A stretch of DNA of 64,000 bases from Pseudalgibacter ostreae (GCF_042427585.1 NZ_JBHMFC010000008.1:73339-137338), one strand, 5' to 3'. Counted from the first letter of the stretch, positions 1-9,712 are shown. Numbers and translations are program-made. Notes: a model not told the origin generated them from the letters alone.

Positions 1-3000
1 TGCCGTTAAGAACCTGATAAAAGAATTATCGCCAAAAGACTCGGTGTCATTAAGCGGTATTTTAAAAACCGTCCCTTTTTTCGTTTCTCCAACAACACTT
101 ATCACCAGTTGTTCTGTAGGGCCTTTAATACTTGCCAAGCCACCAATAAAACCTGTACCATAGTACAAAGATTCTTCAGTTTCTTCAGTATCGAGAACCA
201 AAAGGCGCGGCGTGTTAATATCTAGGTCTAAACGCCATTTAGAGAAGTTGGTATGCCCCAATGTGCCATTCAGTTTCCCTTTAGAATTAAATTTTTTATC
301 TGTAATCTCAATATTTCTAAAAATAAAATCTTGGTTTTTTAAGGTTACAAATGTTTTTTTATTAAAATCGTAATCCACATTTAAATAGGGGATCGCTAAA
401 CCACCATTTAACAAGGATAAGTTTCCATTTATATCTGGTTTTTTAAGACTCCCTACAACCTTTGCCCTACCTGTTACCTGCCCTCTTATATCTCTTAAAA
501 CCCCTTCTAAAAAGGGATTTAAAGGTTGTAAATTAAAGGTATCGAACGCTACCTCTACATCGATATTAGATTGGTCTCCCAAAACATTAATATTACCTAC
601 AGCATGAAAGGATTTTGATGTGTCATCTTTTATCGAGGCGTTTACATAATAATTGGTAAGCGTTTGGTTGCCTTTTATTGTAGCATCGAAAGCCCCTAGA
701 GCAAAACCATTGACTTTAAAATCGTCTATAACAACATTTGAATTAGGGAGATATATACCATTTTCTTGAAGAATATCCAATTTGCCATTTACGTTGCCCT
801 GTAAAGTCAAATCGTCTATTTCAGGTATTATTTTTTCTAAATTAACATTTACAAAATCCAGTTTAATATCTTTATAGGTAGAATCCCTTACGGTACCCGA
901 AAGCTTTATCTCTTCATCTATATGGTTTATTTGTAAGGCATCAACTTTAAAATCGGTTAAGTTTTTATTAAATGTTATTTTATTTGCATTATTCAATTTC
1001 TCATTGATAAACCAAGTGCTATTTTTAAAGGTTACATCAGATTTTTTAAACCCAACAACAGATTGATTGTCCTTATTAATAGTATGATAAAGACTTAGAT
1101 TATATTTATCTCTGTTCTGTTTTCCGCCACTAAATTCCGAACGCATAAATAGCGTATCATTTAATGTAACATTAATTAAATTAAACTTGGAAACATTGTA
1201 ATATTTTGTGTTAATACTGTCAATTTCCACATACGTATTAAAAAGCGGGTTATCATTGACAACTTGAAGCTCGATATTTTTAACAAAATTATCCAATAAT
1301 TTTATCTGCGGCGATTTAAACGTAAGCCTAAATGCCTTGGCATTGCTCTCTACGCGTCCTCTAATAAATGTATTAGTACCCAGCTCTATATCTGGATAAA
1401 ACACCTCAATTATTTTATTATAAATTTTAAAATTAAAATCTATGTTCTGGTTATCTTTAACTTTATTCGGAATATAGTTGGTGTAAATATGACCTAAAGA
1501 GTTTTCAAATAATTTTTTAAAATCCTTCACCACGAACTTACCGCTTAAGTTACCTTCCACAATTTCTGGAGAATTGATTTCAATAAAACGCTTTTCATCT
1601 TCAAACCTCGAAGTTACTTGAAACTCCTTAAAGTAATAGGTATCATTTTGATTTTTATACGAGGTCTTTTTAAAGGTTATATTTCCAAGGGCATCATCCA
1701 GATTGCTGGCATTCATGTTCATGGTCACATTACTGGTCAATACAGAAATGCTATCCTTTTTTATAAAATTTAGTGCATTTAAATTTGCATAATCTACATG
1801 GGCAGTAAAATCATATTTATTTATTTTTTCGGAATAATCTACAAGTCCGTTAAAATCCAATCTTAAATTTGTATCGTTAGCTTGAAGGTTACCGTCAAAT
1901 ATTTTATTCATAACATTTCCTGCTACTTTTATATTTTGATATTGGTAACGGTTAAAGCCAATATTAAAAATATCGCCTTTAACTTGTGCATTTATATTTT
2001 CGGTTAAAAAGCCAGAGCCGTTAATATCCAGATTTAAAGACGTTTTGCCCACTTTGGGGTTTTCTAGAAACGTTCCAATATCAAACTGCTTTAATATTAT
2101 TTTCCCTTTATAATCGGCATTATCAATATCATTGATTTTATTAATTTTTAAATTGGAGTTTATCAAGCCCAATTCTGTATTGATTTTTAAATCTGCTATA
2201 ACATTTGAGGCTGTTATTTGAGAATTTCCAACAATGGTAAATTGTCCTAATTTACTAAAAGCTGTAGGGATAGAAGCTCCTAAAACATTTGGAAGCAGCG
2301 CTTTTAAATCTCTATAAGTGGAGGATAGGTTTGAAAAACGTCCATTCATATAAAAAGTATTTTCCTCCTTATTGAATAGGTTTTCAAAACTTAAATCCCC
2401 ATATATTTTCGTATTGGAGCTGGTTCTTAACCTCAATCCATGTAGCTTCAAATCATTTAATGTGCCAGAAACATCAGTGCTGAAATTCGCATATTGGTCT
2501 GCGCCAAATTCGTTGTAAAAAGTGTTTAGTTCGTCCAATAAAACAGAAGACTCCTGAAAACGGGCTTCAATTAGCACTTTATCTGTAAAGTATTGTAAAT
2601 CCTCTCTATTATATATAAACTTTAAATCGCCTTTTAAAGTGGAATGTGGTGTTCTTATATCTAGGTTAGAGAAAGTCATATCCGTTAAGGTATATGCAAA
2701 ATCGGTCATTAAATTTTTCATGGCCAACCCCCTACTATCTTTAAAGGCTAAGGTATTTATTCGTGTACTTACCTCTGCTCCATTAATTAAAAAGTTAGTT
2801 GCATTTATATTTAAATTATTAAATTCCAAAGAATTAGTGTCTTCACTATTTTCATTTATCAATCTAAAAACACCATTATAAATGGATACATCACTAGATG
2901 ATAATAGAAAATCACTTTCTACTTTTTTGGGGTTATCGTTCTCAAACCTATGTACAAAAACATCAAGATTAGTTTCGGTTTCATTTTTGTACGTTTTTAT

Positions 3001-3306
3001 ATTGAAAACCAAATCTACAATATCAATATCCCCAAAAACCAATTTGCCCTTATAAAGGTTTCTAAAATTTAAGATAGAAGTGTTTAATTCTGAAATCCCT
3101 ATAAGCGTATCCTTTTTATAATCTTCGATATAGATGTGTTTAAGCTCTACATCGCCATTAAGTTGCAAGCTTACTTTTTCTATATTGATATGCGTTTTAA
3201 ACGTATCGTTTAATCGTTTCGTTGCATATTTTCCAAGACCGGTCTGTACAAAAGGAATAGAAAGCACCAACACCAAAATGATGAATAGCATCAGCAAAAT
3301 GCCCAA
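1..3306 (-). CDS. tamB: TamB-family translocation/assembly protein (partial)
   Basis: This reverse-strand frame is open from the window edge to about 3357, roughly 1,100 codons, and its C-terminus lies outside the window. The N-terminus reads as a positively charged stretch (KKFLKIVSK) followed by one membrane helix (about residues 12-30). A long beta-rich, repetitive region follows, typical of AsmA/TamB proteins that bridge inner and outer membranes and help insert outer-membrane proteins or move lipids. Phrases such as VSLQLNGDVELKHIYIEDY match flavobacterial TamB as I remember it. The start is uncertain. An in-frame TAA lies at 3358-3360, and the first standard start is TTG at 3306, then ATG at 3291, both inside or just before the membrane helix. 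The conserved KKF start would need a non-standard ATC or ATT codon near 3339-3351. The gene is divergent from tsaD. Family call is fairly sure; the start is not. Confidence 0.82.
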   Translation of the reverse strand, partial: MGILLMLFIILVLVLSIPFVQTGLGKYATKRLNDTFKTHINIEKVSLQLNGDVELKHIYIEDYKKDTLIGISELNTSILNFRNLYKGKLVFGDIDIVDLVFNIKTYKNETETNLDVFVHRFENDNPKKVESDFLLSSSDVSIYNGVFRLINENSEDTNSLEFNNLNINATNFLINGAEVSTRINTLAFKDSRGLAMKNLMTDFAYTLTDMTFSNLDIRTPHSTLKGDLKFIYNREDLQYFTDKVLIEARFQESSVLLDELNTFYNEFGADQYANFSTDVSGTLNDLKLHGLRLRTSSNTKIYGDLSFENLFNKEENTFYMNGRFSNLSSTYRDLKALLPNVLGASIPTAFSKLGQFTIVGNSQITASNVIADLKINTELGLINSNLKINKINDIDNADYKGKIILKQFDIGTFLENPKVGKTSLNLDINGSGFLTENINAQVKGDIFNIGFNRYQYQNIKVAGNVMNKIFDGNLQANDTNLRLDFNGLVDYSEKINKYDFTAHVDYANLNALNFIKKDSISVLTSNVTMNMNASNLDDALGNITFKKTSYKNQNDTYYFKEFQVTSRFEDEKRFIEINSPEIVEGNLSGKFVVKDFKKLFENSLGHIYTNYIPNKVKDNQNIDFNFKIYNKIIEVFYPDIELGTNTFIRGRVESNAKAFRLTFKSPQIKLLDNFVKNIELQVVNDNPLFNTYVEIDSINTKYYNVSKFNLINVTLNDTLFMRSEFSGGKQNRDKYNLSLYHTINKDNQSVVGFKKSDVTFKNSTWFINEKLNNANKITFNKNLTDFKVDALQINHIDEEIKLSGTVRDSTYKDIKLDFVNVNLEKIIPEIDDLTLQGNVNGKLDILQENGIYLPNSNVVIDDFKVNGFALGAFDATIKGNQTLTNYYVNASIKDDTSKSFHAVGNINVLGDQSNIDVEVAFDTFNLQPLNPFLEGVLRDIRGQVTGRAKVVGSLKKPDINGNLSLLNGGLAIPYLNVDYDFNKKTFVTLKNQDFIFRNIEITDKKFNSKGKLNGTLGHTNFSKWRLDLDINTPRLLVLDTEETEESLYYGTGFIGGLASIKGPTEQLVISVVGETKKGTVFKIPLNDTESFGDNSFIRFLTA

Positions 3307-3448
3307 TATTTTTGATACTATTTTTAGAAACTTCTTGATAACTGTTAAAATTATAATTTAATTGAGAATAAAATTGATTTCTGTCACATTAATATTAAAA
3401 ATAAATACAAGCTTCGGTATTTTCGTGTTTTCTAAAAAAATAAATGAG

Positions 3449-3456
3449 TAATTTTG
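3449..3456 (+). promoter_or_regulatory. Bacteroidota -7 box for tsaD
   Basis: TAATTTTG matches the TAnnTTTG consensus used by the Bacteroidota primary sigma factor. It lies 77 bases upstream of the tsaD start in the tamB/tsaD divergent gap. No clear TTTG -33 box is visible at the expected distance. Confidence 0.45.
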
Positions 3457-3532
3457 TATTTACGAATAATGTTAACACCCCAGACGTTTATTCAGTTTCA
3501 AAATTAACAATTATTGTGTCTAATATTTATTA

Positions 3533-4555
3533 ATGTCTTCACAAAATATCTACATTCTCGGAATTGAATCGTCTTGCGATGATACTGCGGCATCTGTTAT
3601 ACAAAACGGAACCATTTTAAGCAACGTGGTTGCGACACAAAAAATCCATGAAGCATACGGCGGTGTGGTTCCAGAATTGGCATCACGCGCCCACCAGCAA
3701 AACATTGTTCCTGTAGTGCACCAGGCGTTAAAAAAAGCCCATATAACAAAAGAACAATTAAGCGCCATCGCTTTTACAAAAGGCCCTGGGTTAATGGGGT
3801 CTCTGTTGGTAGGAACTTCTTTTGCAAAGTCTTTAGCATTTGGTCTTAATATCCCGCTTATAGACGTCAATCACATGCAAGCTCATATTTTAGCACATTT
3901 TATAGATGAAGTGGGCTTTAATAAACCACCATTTCCTTTTTTAGCCATGACGATTTCTGGCGGCCATACCCAAATCGTTAACGTAAAGCACTATTTTGAT
4001 ATGTCTGTAATTGGGGAAACGATAGATGATGCTGTAGGAGAGGCCTTTGACAAAAGTGGTAAGGTTTTAGGCCTAGGATATCCAGCAGGGCCTGAAATAG
4101 ACAAACGGGCTGCCTTAGGAAACCCAAAGGCCTTTAAATTTACAAAACCCAAAGTGGATGGCTTAAATTTTAGTTTTTCAGGATTAAAGACGGCTATTCT
4201 TTATTTTATACAAAAAGAAACGAAGGCAAATCCTAATTTTATAGAAGAAAATCTAAACGATATTTGCGCTTCTATACAATATACCATTATCGGAATTTTA
4301 ATCGATAAATTAAAATTGGCCACAAAAGAAACAGGCATTACACATATTGCCATTGGTGGCGGAGTTTCTGCAAATTCTGGTATACGCCAGGCCTTAAAAG
4401 AAGGAGAGAAAAAATTTGGATGGACCACCTACGTACCCAAGTTTGAATTCACTACAGATAATGCTGCCATGATAGCCATTGTAGGCTATTTAAAATATTT
4501 AGAAGGTGATTTTGCAGAACAAAATGTTGCGGCAAGTTCCCGTTTGAAAATTTAA
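3533..4555 (+). CDS. tsaD: tRNA threonylcarbamoyladenosine transferase TsaD
   Basis: TsaD (Kae1/YgjD) transfers threonylcarbamoyl from threonylcarbamoyl-AMP to A37 of ANN-decoding tRNAs, together with TsaB and TsaE in the cytoplasm. The 340-residue length is normal for the family. Diagnostic motifs are the N-terminal GIESSCDDT nucleotide-binding start, the metal-binding His pair in HMQAH near residue 113, MTISGGHTQI near 140, and the C-terminal GGGVSANSG followed by TDNAAMIA. The ATG at 3533 places GIESSCDDT about ten residues in, as expected. It begins a forward block of RNA-modification genes and is divergent from tamB. Confidence 0.97.
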   Translation: MSSQNIYILGIESSCDDTAASVIQNGTILSNVVATQKIHEAYGGVVPELASRAHQQNIVPVVHQALKKAHITKEQLSAIAFTKGPGLMGSLLVGTSFAKSLAFGLNIPLIDVNHMQAHILAHFIDEVGFNKPPFPFLAMTISGGHTQIVNVKHYFDMSVIGETIDDAVGEAFDKSGKVLGLGYPAGPEIDKRAALGNPKAFKFTKPKVDGLNFSFSGLKTAILYFIQKETKANPNFIEENLNDICASIQYTIIGILIDKLKLATKETGITHIAIGGGVSANSGIRQALKEGEKKFGWTTYVPKFEFTTDNAAMIAIVGYLKYLEGDFAEQNVAASSRLKI

Positions 4556-4664
4556 TTTCCATATAAAAACACATCGTCGTTTAAGTTATAAACAATCTGT
4601 TCTTCAAAACTTATTGTTTAGACACTTGAATGTCTCTATAATCCTTTTAAATTTGAATCCGAAT

Positions 4665-4700
4665 TTAAAAACCTACTTACATGTTAAAAAACCTACTTAC
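4665..4700 (+). repeat. Short tandem duplication across the parvulin start codon
   Basis: Bases 4665-4680 (TTAAAAACCTACTTAC) recur at 4684-4700 with one extra A, 19 bases apart. The second copy encodes residues 2-7 of the parvulin signal peptide and the first lies directly upstream of its ATG. It looks like a slippage duplication. Confidence 0.75.
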
Positions 4701-5319
4701 TATTTCTTTTCTTAGCCTATGTGTTGCCATTACAGCACAAACCGCTACTGAAAATGAGCTTAAAATGATTGAAACCCCAGAAGAAATTGAAAGTTTTCTT
4801 AAAACAAAAAATTCTAAAAAGAATAAATTAATTACTTTTAACGAAGAGAAACATAAAACAACTTTAGCCAAAACGCTTTTTAAACTCTCTAAAGGCGGTA
4901 TAACCACCACACAAAACGAATTTCAAAAAACGCTATACAAAGTGGTCGAGAAAACCAAAACCCTGTATTACCGTGTTAGTTATATTACCCTAAATGGAGA
5001 AAATATGGATATAGACGATATGGAAGCGATACAATCCAACATTATTAAAAAATATAATGATGGTGCGTCTTTTGATTTCTTGGCAAAACAATATTCCATA
5101 GATGAAAATGCAAACAGAGGGGGCGATTCTGGTTGGTTTACGATTGATGAAGATGCTTCTGAATTTAAAAACAGCATTAGTAATTCCGCCCATGATTTAG
5201 GGGCAATTTTCACGATAGATTTACCCACAAACAACATGCATTATGTCGTGTTAAAAACCTTTGAACCTACCAGTATCTCTGAAATAAAAGTATTAAAAAT
5301 AGTAGAACCCTTATATTGA
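4681..5319 (+). CDS. Periplasmic parvulin-type peptidyl-prolyl isomerase
   Basis: The 212-residue protein begins with a clear Sec signal peptide (MLKNLLTISFLSLCVAITAQ, cleavage near residue 20). A linker follows, then a parvulin (PpiC/rotamase) domain from about residue 95. Its features are YRVSYITL, a helix with AIQSNIIKKYNDGASFDFLAKQYS, and the family hallmark GGDSGWF near 142-148. Parvulins isomerise prolyl bonds and act as chaperones for exported proteins. The domain is near minimal and the last strands are short, so catalytic strength is uncertain. The stop TGA overlaps the rsmE start by one base, which suggests co-transcription. Confidence 0.85.
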   Translation: MLKNLLTISFLSLCVAITAQTATENELKMIETPEEIESFLKTKNSKKNKLITFNEEKHKTTLAKTLFKLSKGGITTTQNEFQKTLYKVVEKTKTLYYRVSYITLNGENMDIDDMEAIQSNIIKKYNDGASFDFLAKQYSIDENANRGGDSGWFTIDEDASEFKNSISNSAHDLGAIFTIDLPTNNMHYVVLKTFEPTSISEIKVLKIVEPLY

Positions 5320-6026
5320 TGCAACTTTTTTATAATCCCGATATCCACGACACTACCACGCAATTTTCTTTTAATAGAGAAGAAAGCAAACACATTATAA
5401 AAGTTTTGCGAAAAAGCACTGGAGATACCCTGCAAATTACAAATGGCAAGGGCTGGCTTTTTCTCGCAGAGATTATTATGGCAGACATTAAAAACTGTGT
5501 AGCGTCAATAGTTTCAAAAACACATCAAACGCAACGGGATTATCATCTACATTTAGCGGTCGCTCCAACAAAAATGAACGACCGCTTTGAATGGTTTTTA
5601 GAGAAAGCCACCGAAATTGGCATAGATACCATCACCCCCATTATTTGCGAGCATAGTGAACGCAAAATTATAAAAACAGAACGTTTTGAGCGTATCCTTC
5701 AAGCTGCTATGAAACAAAGCTTAAGCAGTTATTTACCACAGCTAAATGAAGCTATTCCTTTTAAATCATTTATAAGTCAAGACTTTAAGGGTGCTATATT
5801 TATAGCACATTGTGAAGAAACGGATAGAAAGTCGTTAAAACGTTTAATAAAACCTAAAACAGATATTACTATTTTAATTGGTCCCGAAGGTGATTTTTCT
5901 CTTAGTGAAATTGAACAAGCCCTAAACAATAATTTTATTCCCGTAACTTTGGGCGAAACCCGATTACGTACCGAAACAGCCGCTATTGTGGCTTGCCACT
6001 CTGTAGCCTTTGTTAATGAATTATAA
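5319..6026 (+). CDS. rsmE: 16S rRNA (uracil-1498-N3)-methyltransferase RsmE
   Basis: RsmE uses S-adenosylmethionine to methylate N3 of U1498 in 16S rRNA. It belongs to the SPOUT fold, with an N-terminal PUA-like domain (residues 1-70) and a knotted catalytic domain. The C-terminal knot motifs are visible: ILIGPEGDFSLSEIEQA near 188-204 and VTLGETRLRTETAAI near 212-226. I chose ATG 5319 (MQLFYNP), which overlaps the upstream TGA by one base, over the TTG three bases earlier. The length of about 235 residues is normal. Confidence 0.95.
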   Translation: MQLFYNPDIHDTTTQFSFNREESKHIIKVLRKSTGDTLQITNGKGWLFLAEIIMADIKNCVASIVSKTHQTQRDYHLHLAVAPTKMNDRFEWFLEKATEIGIDTITPIICEHSERKIIKTERFERILQAAMKQSLSSYLPQLNEAIPFKSFISQDFKGAIFIAHCEETDRKSLKRLIKPKTDITILIGPEGDFSLSEIEQALNNNFIPVTLGETRLRTETAAIVACHSVAFVNEL

Positions 6027-6027
6027 A

Positions 6028-6669
6028 ATGAAACTAAATCTATTTATTTTATTTTTTCTCTTTTATTTTCTGTCGTTTGCTCAAGAACTGGCTGTTTTAA
6101 AATATAAAGGTGGTGGCGACTGGTATAGTAACCCAACAAGTTTACCAAATCTTATAGCCTTTTGCAATAAAAACATTAATACTAAGCTACGCATAAAACC
6201 CCAAGAAGTAGAAACGGGAAGTCCTGATATTTTTCAATTTCCTTTGGTGCATATGACAGGGCACGGCAATGTATTCTTTAACGATGATGATGCTGAAAAT
6301 CTGCGGAATTATTTAACCTCTGGTGGTTTTCTTCATATTGATGACAATTATGGTATGGAACCTTTTTTAGCAAAAGAACTAAAAAAAGTATTCCCTGATA
6401 AAGAGCTGGTAGAGCTACCAGCCAATCATGCTATCTTTAATAGTGTTTACAAGTTTCCAGCGGGATTACCCAAAATCCATGAACATGATGGCAAACGCCC
6501 ACAAGCCTTCGGCATTTTTCATGAAAACAGGTTGGTGCTGCTCTTTACCTATGAAAGCGATTTAGGAAATGGATGGGAAGACCCTGAAGTACATAATGAT
6601 CCCGCAGAAATTCGAGAAAAAGCATTAAAAATGGGCGCAAATATTGTTAAATATGTTTTTGAAAACTAA
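6028..6669 (+). CDS. DUF4159 domain-containing secreted protein
   Basis: A short signal peptide (MKLNLFILFFLFYFLSFAQ) precedes a DUF4159 domain covering almost the whole protein. Visible family features are KGGGDWYSNPTSLPNL, FLHIDDNYG, the IHEHDG segment, and YESDLGNGWEDPEVH near the end. The family has a glutamine-amidotransferase-like fold of unknown function and is common in Bacteroidota, often next to rsmE. ATG 6028 was preferred because it starts the signal peptide one base after the rsmE stop; ATG 6016 would add four residues. No biochemical role can be assigned. Confidence 0.88.
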   Translation: MKLNLFILFFLFYFLSFAQELAVLKYKGGGDWYSNPTSLPNLIAFCNKNINTKLRIKPQEVETGSPDIFQFPLVHMTGHGNVFFNDDDAENLRNYLTSGGFLHIDDNYGMEPFLAKELKKVFPDKELVELPANHAIFNSVYKFPAGLPKIHEHDGKRPQAFGIFHENRLVLLFTYESDLGNGWEDPEVHNDPAEIREKALKMGANIVKYVFEN

Positions 6670-6692
6670 AATTATTTTAAATCCTAAATCCT

Positions 6693-7193
6693 TTGCAGCT
6701 TACCCATTATAATACCAAATTTATAAAACGTAACTTCCCCATAATCTTGGTGTGTGACAACGTTAGCAATGCTTCTAATATTGGAAGTCTATTCCGGCTT
6801 TCTGATGCCTTTGGAGTTGAAAAAATAATTTTTTGTGGCTTACATGTTCCCTTAGGACGAAAAATAGCAAAAACATCTAGAGCTACAGAAAAAGTAGTAG
6901 CACACCATGTTTCAGAACAAACTTTACCAGTTGTAGAACGTTTAAAAAAGGAAGGCTACCATATTATATCGCTTGAAATAACCCATACCAGCATCCCTTT
7001 AAATACCTTCACGTTTTCAAAAGAAAACCCCATAGCACTAATTGTTGGTGATGAGAATTTTGGAGTTTCAGAATCCATTTTAAAACTGTCTGATAACATC
7101 ATCCATATTGAAATGTTTGGAAAGAACAGCAGTATGAATGTAGCTCAAGCTACTAATATAACCCTTTATGAAATGACGAAGCAGCTGTTTTAA
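6693..7193 (+). CDS. TrmH/SpoU-family RNA 2'-O-methyltransferase
   Basis: This 166-residue single-domain SPOUT enzyme probably methylates a tRNA or rRNA ribose using SAM. The three SpoU motifs are present: NVSNASNIGSLFRLSDAFGV (residues 22-41), IALIVGDENFGVS (about 112-124), and MFGKNSSMNVAQATNITLYE (about 140-159) with the SxNV catalytic-knot signature. The start is TTG at 6693; the MQLTHYN opening fits flavobacterial relatives and no ATG is available. It lacks the extra RNA-binding domain of RlmB, so the exact target is open. Confidence 0.9.
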   Translation: MQLTHYNTKFIKRNFPIILVCDNVSNASNIGSLFRLSDAFGVEKIIFCGLHVPLGRKIAKTSRATEKVVAHHVSEQTLPVVERLKKEGYHIISLEITHTSIPLNTFTFSKENPIALIVGDENFGVSESILKLSDNIIHIEMFGKNSSMNVAQATNITLYEMTKQLF

Positions 7194-7288
7194 ACACCAA
7201 CCAGATTGAAAATAACAGGTCAAATAAAAAATGTGATTTCTCTTTTTCATTCGAAATGATTAGATTTACTTAATAAACCCGCTACCCC

Positions 7289-8377
7289 TTGAAATCAAAA
7301 ATCATCACCAACGGCATTTTAAATGCTATAGCCATTGTTCTGGGTATTGCAGTACTCTTGTTTTTTATTTATAAAATCCAATCTGTTATTGGCTACATAG
7401 CCATTGCAGTTGTTATTTCTTTAATTGGCCGACCCGTTGTTATGTTTTTAAAACAACGGTTAAAATTTAACAATACCCTAGCTGTGGTTATAACCATACT
7501 CATGTTGCTAGGTGTTTTTGTTGGATTAGTAGGGTTGTTTATCCCTCTTGTAATAAAACAAGGCCAAAACCTATCCCTTTTAAATATTAACGAATTAGAG
7601 CGAAATGTACAGAATTTGTATGTAGAAATTATTAATTATTTCAATATCCATCAAATAGATTTAGAGCAATCCATAAAAGATTCCAATTTATTATCAAAAA
7701 TAGATTATGCACTCATTCCCAATTTCTTAAATGCTGTTATAAGTGGTTTGGGAAGTTTTAGTATTGCCTTGTTTTCAGTGTTATTTATTTCGTTTTTCTT
7801 TTTAAAAGATAGCCGCTTATTTGAAAATGGTATTTTAATCTTTATACCAAAAACCAAAGAATCGCATGTAAGGAACTCTTCAACAAAAATAAAAAATCTA
7901 CTCTCTAGGTATTTCGTAGGACTTATTGTTCAAATTCTAATTCTCTTTATCTGGTACACACTTTGGCTGTTGATACTTGGTATTGAAAATGCCATTGTTA
8001 TTGCTTTTTTATGTGCTTTATTAAACCTTATCCCCTATTTAGGCCCTTTAATTGGGGGTTTTATAATGATTATACTAACCATGACCAGCAATCTTGGAGA
8101 ATCGTTTAGTGGTATTATTTTACCCAAAACCCTTTGGGTATTTGTTGTATTTATTTCTGGACAATTAATCGATAATTTTGGGAGCCAGCCCATTATTTTT
8201 TCAAAAAGTGTAAAATCCCACCCTTTAGAAATATTTTTAGTAATTTTAATTGCAGGTGTTTTATTTGGTGTTATTGGCTTAATAATAGCAATACCAGCAT
8301 ACACAGCCATAAAAGTTATCTTAAAAGAGTTTTTATCTGATAATCAAATCGTGAAAAGATTTACTAAAAATGTATAA
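7289..8377 (+). CDS. AI-2E/PerM-family transporter
   Basis: The 362-residue polytopic inner-membrane protein has the PerM/YdiK (AI-2E transporter) layout. Two or three N-terminal helices are followed by a periplasmic helical segment (about residues 95-150, NLYVEIINYFNIHQIDLEQS), then about five helices. The family signatures ALLNLIPYLGPLIGG (about 244-258) and GQLIDNFGSQPIIFSKSVKSHPLEIFLVIL (split by family loops, about 292-320) are clear. The start is TTG 7289, as no ATG fits. Members export small molecules or act as Na+/H+ exchangers; the substrate here is unknown. It is six bases from the next gene, so probably in an operon. Confidence 0.9.
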   Translation: MKSKIITNGILNAIAIVLGIAVLLFFIYKIQSVIGYIAIAVVISLIGRPVVMFLKQRLKFNNTLAVVITILMLLGVFVGLVGLFIPLVIKQGQNLSLLNINELERNVQNLYVEIINYFNIHQIDLEQSIKDSNLLSKIDYALIPNFLNAVISGLGSFSIALFSVLFISFFFLKDSRLFENGILIFIPKTKESHVRNSSTKIKNLLSRYFVGLIVQILILFIWYTLWLLILGIENAIVIAFLCALLNLIPYLGPLIGGFIMIILTMTSNLGESFSGIILPKTLWVFVVFISGQLIDNFGSQPIIFSKSVKSHPLEIFLVILIAGVLFGVIGLIIAIPAYTAIKVILKEFLSDNQIVKRFTKNV

Positions 8378-8383
8378 AACACC

Positions 8384-9565
8384 TTGAACAAATCTATTTT
8401 AAATACGGAAGTCCAAACGTTTATTAATAAGCATCTAAATTCAGAAATCAACACACTATTATTAAAGGGAACTGCCTTCGATAATGTAGACACGAAAACC
8501 ATATGTGAACAGATTGAAGCCAAAAAACGTTGTAAAAACAAGTTGCCCACGTGGTTTAATACTCCAAACATCTACTACCCCCATAAGTTAAATATAGAGC
8601 AAACCTCTTCTGAAATAACAGCCCAATATAAAGCCGGATTGATTAATGGTGATAACATTATAGATTTAACAGGGGGCTTTGGTGTGGATGGTTTGTATTT
8701 TTCAAAACAATTTAAAACCGTAGAGCATTGCGAAATCGATGAAAAATTATCTGAAATCGTTACCCATAACTATGCGCAATTAGACGTTCAAAATATAAAA
8801 ACCATACAAGGCGATGGCCTTGCATTTTTAAAAAAAGCTTCTAAAACATACCACTGGATCTATCTCGACCCCTCGAGAAGACACGACAGTAAAGGAAAAG
8901 TGTTTTTTTTAAACGATTGTTTGCCCAATATCCCCGAGCATTTAGAACTTCTTTTTAAACATTCTAAAAACATTTTGATAAAGACGTCGCCGTTATTGGA
9001 CCTATCGGTTGGTATTAACGAGCTGAGCCACGTTAAAACCATTCATGTGGTTGCTGTTAATAATGAAGTGAAAGAATTACTGTGGGTATTAGAACTAGGC
9101 TTTAACGGCACTATTTCTATTGAATCTGTAAACATCAAAAAAAACGATGTAGAACAATTTGGTTTTTTATATGATAATGAAAACAATTCAGCCCCCAAAT
9201 ACCATACCCCGCTTGCCTATCTTTACGAACCAAATAGTGCTATTTTAAAAGCAGGTGGATTTCAATCTATCACCAACCAAATTCAGGTTTTCAAACTACA
9301 TAAACATTCGCATTTGTACACCAGTGCAACGCTTTTAGACTTTCCAGGACGACGATTTAAAGTGATTCACAACATACCCTACAATAAGAAAGAGATTAAA
9401 AAGCACGCTATAGTTAAGGCTAATATTGCCACCCGAAACTTTCCTGAAACGGTAGAACAAATTCGGAAAAAATTCAATATTAAAGACGGTGGAACCACCT
9501 ATCTTTTTTTCACGACAGATGCAGATGATCGTAAAAGGATGTTAATTGCATCTAAAGTGGATTAA
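8384..9565 (+). CDS. Class I SAM methyltransferase with THUMP-like C-terminus
   Basis: A 393-residue Bacteroidota protein with an N-terminal helical region (1-75), a Rossmann methyltransferase core and a C-terminal THUMP-like RNA-binding domain. Motif I is DLTGGFGVDGLYFS (about 87-100). The acidic motif II (HCEIDEK) follows, then the catalytic-loop-like LDPSRR near 165, reminiscent of N-methyltransferase DPP-type motifs. The family includes the structural-genomics protein PG_1098 of Porphyromonas; its RNA substrate is unknown to me. TTG 8384 is the start, six bases after the permease stop. The context (tsaD, rsmE, trmH-like) supports a role in RNA modification. Confidence 0.85.
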   Translation: MNKSILNTEVQTFINKHLNSEINTLLLKGTAFDNVDTKTICEQIEAKKRCKNKLPTWFNTPNIYYPHKLNIEQTSSEITAQYKAGLINGDNIIDLTGGFGVDGLYFSKQFKTVEHCEIDEKLSEIVTHNYAQLDVQNIKTIQGDGLAFLKKASKTYHWIYLDPSRRHDSKGKVFFLNDCLPNIPEHLELLFKHSKNILIKTSPLLDLSVGINELSHVKTIHVVAVNNEVKELLWVLELGFNGTISIESVNIKKNDVEQFGFLYDNENNSAPKYHTPLAYLYEPNSAILKAGGFQSITNQIQVFKLHKHSHLYTSATLLDFPGRRFKVIHNIPYNKKEIKKHAIVKANIATRNFPETVEQIRKKFNIKDGGTTYLFFTTDADDRKRMLIASKVD

Positions 9566-9568
9566 AGC

Positions 9569-9602
9569 CACAAACTCCCACTAGTTCTAGTGAGAATTTG
9601 TG
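9569..9602. terminator. Hairpin between convergent genes
   Basis: CACAAACTCCCACTAG pairs with CTAGTGAGAATTTGTG, giving about 14 paired bases with two mismatches and a tiny loop. It sits four bases after the methyltransferase stop and faces the convergent PLP gene. No T-tract follows on either strand, so it may be only a weak or factor-assisted terminator. Confidence 0.5.
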
Positions 9603-9712
9603 TTGCCGATATCCAACATCAAGATGATTCGCTTTTCCTCATACAAAAAAAAGGAGCCTACTAGTTATATCAAACTAATATAAAATATTTTAAACTGGCC
9701 GCCTCTTGCATA

